Below, piece after piece: positions 63,642-64,000 of a DNA stretch of 64,000 bases (the first letter of the stretch is position 1; each line of letters opens with the position of its first letter). Under the pieces are notes generated by a model. The model saw only the letters and a list, made by a program, of their open reading frames with translations. It was not told the DNA's origin and searched no databases. The position numbers were made by a program, and so were the translations under genes. The DNA is from an uncultured Roseburia sp. (GTDB lineage Bacteria; Bacillota; Clostridia; Lachnospirales; Lachnospiraceae): assembly GCA_910577925.1 (NCBI GenBank), contig CAJTOI010000007.1:80855-144854 (forward strand), in the 5' to 3' direction.

Positions 63642-63709
63642 CTCGCTTGAAACAATGGTATGGATTGGCGGATACGGCAAAAGATTTTAGAAAAAAGTCG
63701 AAAAAGCTG

Positions 63710-63738
63710 TTGACAAAATTCGCAAAATGAGATATCAT
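63710..63738 (+). promoter_or_regulatory. rRNA promoter P1
   Basis: TTGACA, a 17-bp spacer, then TATCAT. Confidence 0.85.
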
Positions 63739-63795
63739 ATTCAAGCTGAATGCGATGCGAAAGCAAATCGCAGGAAAATAAAATAAAAAAAGTTG

Positions 63796-63824
63796 TTGAC
63801 AAGAAGTTGCAAAAGTGATATAGT
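63796..63824 (+). promoter_or_regulatory. rRNA promoter P2
   Basis: TTGACA, a 17-bp spacer, then TATAGT. Confidence 0.85.
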
Positions 63825-64000
63825 AAATAAGCTGTCGCTTGAACAACAAGACGGACAACAACAGACGAACCTTGATAACTGAACAGTGAATAAACCTTGA
63901 AATGATTTTGAAAATTTCAATCTGTAGATCGAAGATATTCGATCCGGAACAGACGAACCTAACACAGTAAAAACCGGGTGTCGGAGGATTCGCGCAGCGA
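63825..64000 (+). ncRNA. Leader of an rRNA operon
   Basis: This contains CCTTGATAACTGAACAGTG, the leader element found before Firmicute 16S genes. The 16S gene itself lies beyond the window edge. The 360 bp after the tRNAs hold only the two promoters and this leader. Confidence 0.75.

Overview
The window reads as chromosome from a Gram-positive anaerobe of the class Clostridia, most likely a butyrate-producing member of the Lachnospiraceae. The basis is the crt-less thl-hbd-bcd-etfB-etfA butyrate cluster with a Rex-type operator, PcsB-like and SleB-like wall hydrolases, the UPF0735 ACT protein beside hom, ECF-type S components, and the family types generally. I could not run a similarity search, so no genus is claimed. 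Most of the window is GC-rich and densely coding. About 12.8-16.8 kb is visibly AT-rich.

Layout: 1-6.9 kb holds the end of ftsX, a PcsB-like hydrolase, an S41 protease, a VanZ-like protein, prfB with its programmed +1 frameshift, and a membrane zinc-ribbon protein paired with an SPFH protein. At 7-10 kb is a threonine-branch group (ACT regulator, hom, proposed homoserine kinase). At 10-12.7 kb are a palindromic operator, a YtaF/MntP-like membrane protein and glpK. At 12.8-23 kb is the accessory island (below). At 23-36 kb are a MITE-like element, an MFS pump, a GNAT-membrane fusion, carAB, a YbjQ protein, a TrpXYZ-like ABC transporter, a degenerate HD-GYP protein and a SleB-type hydrolase. 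At 36.5-42 kb is the butyrate operon. At 42-54.7 kb are an Rpn/PD-(D/E)XK protein, an ECF S component, a carbohydrate-active group (SGNH esterase, deacetylase, esterase, P-loop kinase-like protein, GH13 phosphorylase), an Mrp/NBP35 ATPase, a LytTR-LiaF-like pair and small membrane proteins. At 55-64 kb are tex, ribU, the tsaE-tsaB-rimI-rnz-tsaD-ispD housekeeping run, two serine tRNAs and the tandem promoters and leader of an rRNA operon whose 16S gene lies beyond the window.

The part most worth attention is 12.8-22.9 kb. It starts with a RiPP-type cluster: a small Cys-containing precursor, a radical SAM/SPASM maturase, a conserved maturation protein, an acyl-carrier-like protein and a cytosolic subtilisin-like protein. 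These are followed by an FtsX/MacB-type ABC exporter, a 48-residue secreted peptide gene with a strongly structured leader, and a convergent 633-residue regulator. That regulator is an internal duplication of an HTH plus TPR-like module. My inference is a peptide product plus an RRNPP-like peptide-sensing circuit. A direct repeat copying the 3' end of the exporter ATPase gene lies upstream of the precursor, and a perfect 14-bp inverted repeat brackets the precursor gene.
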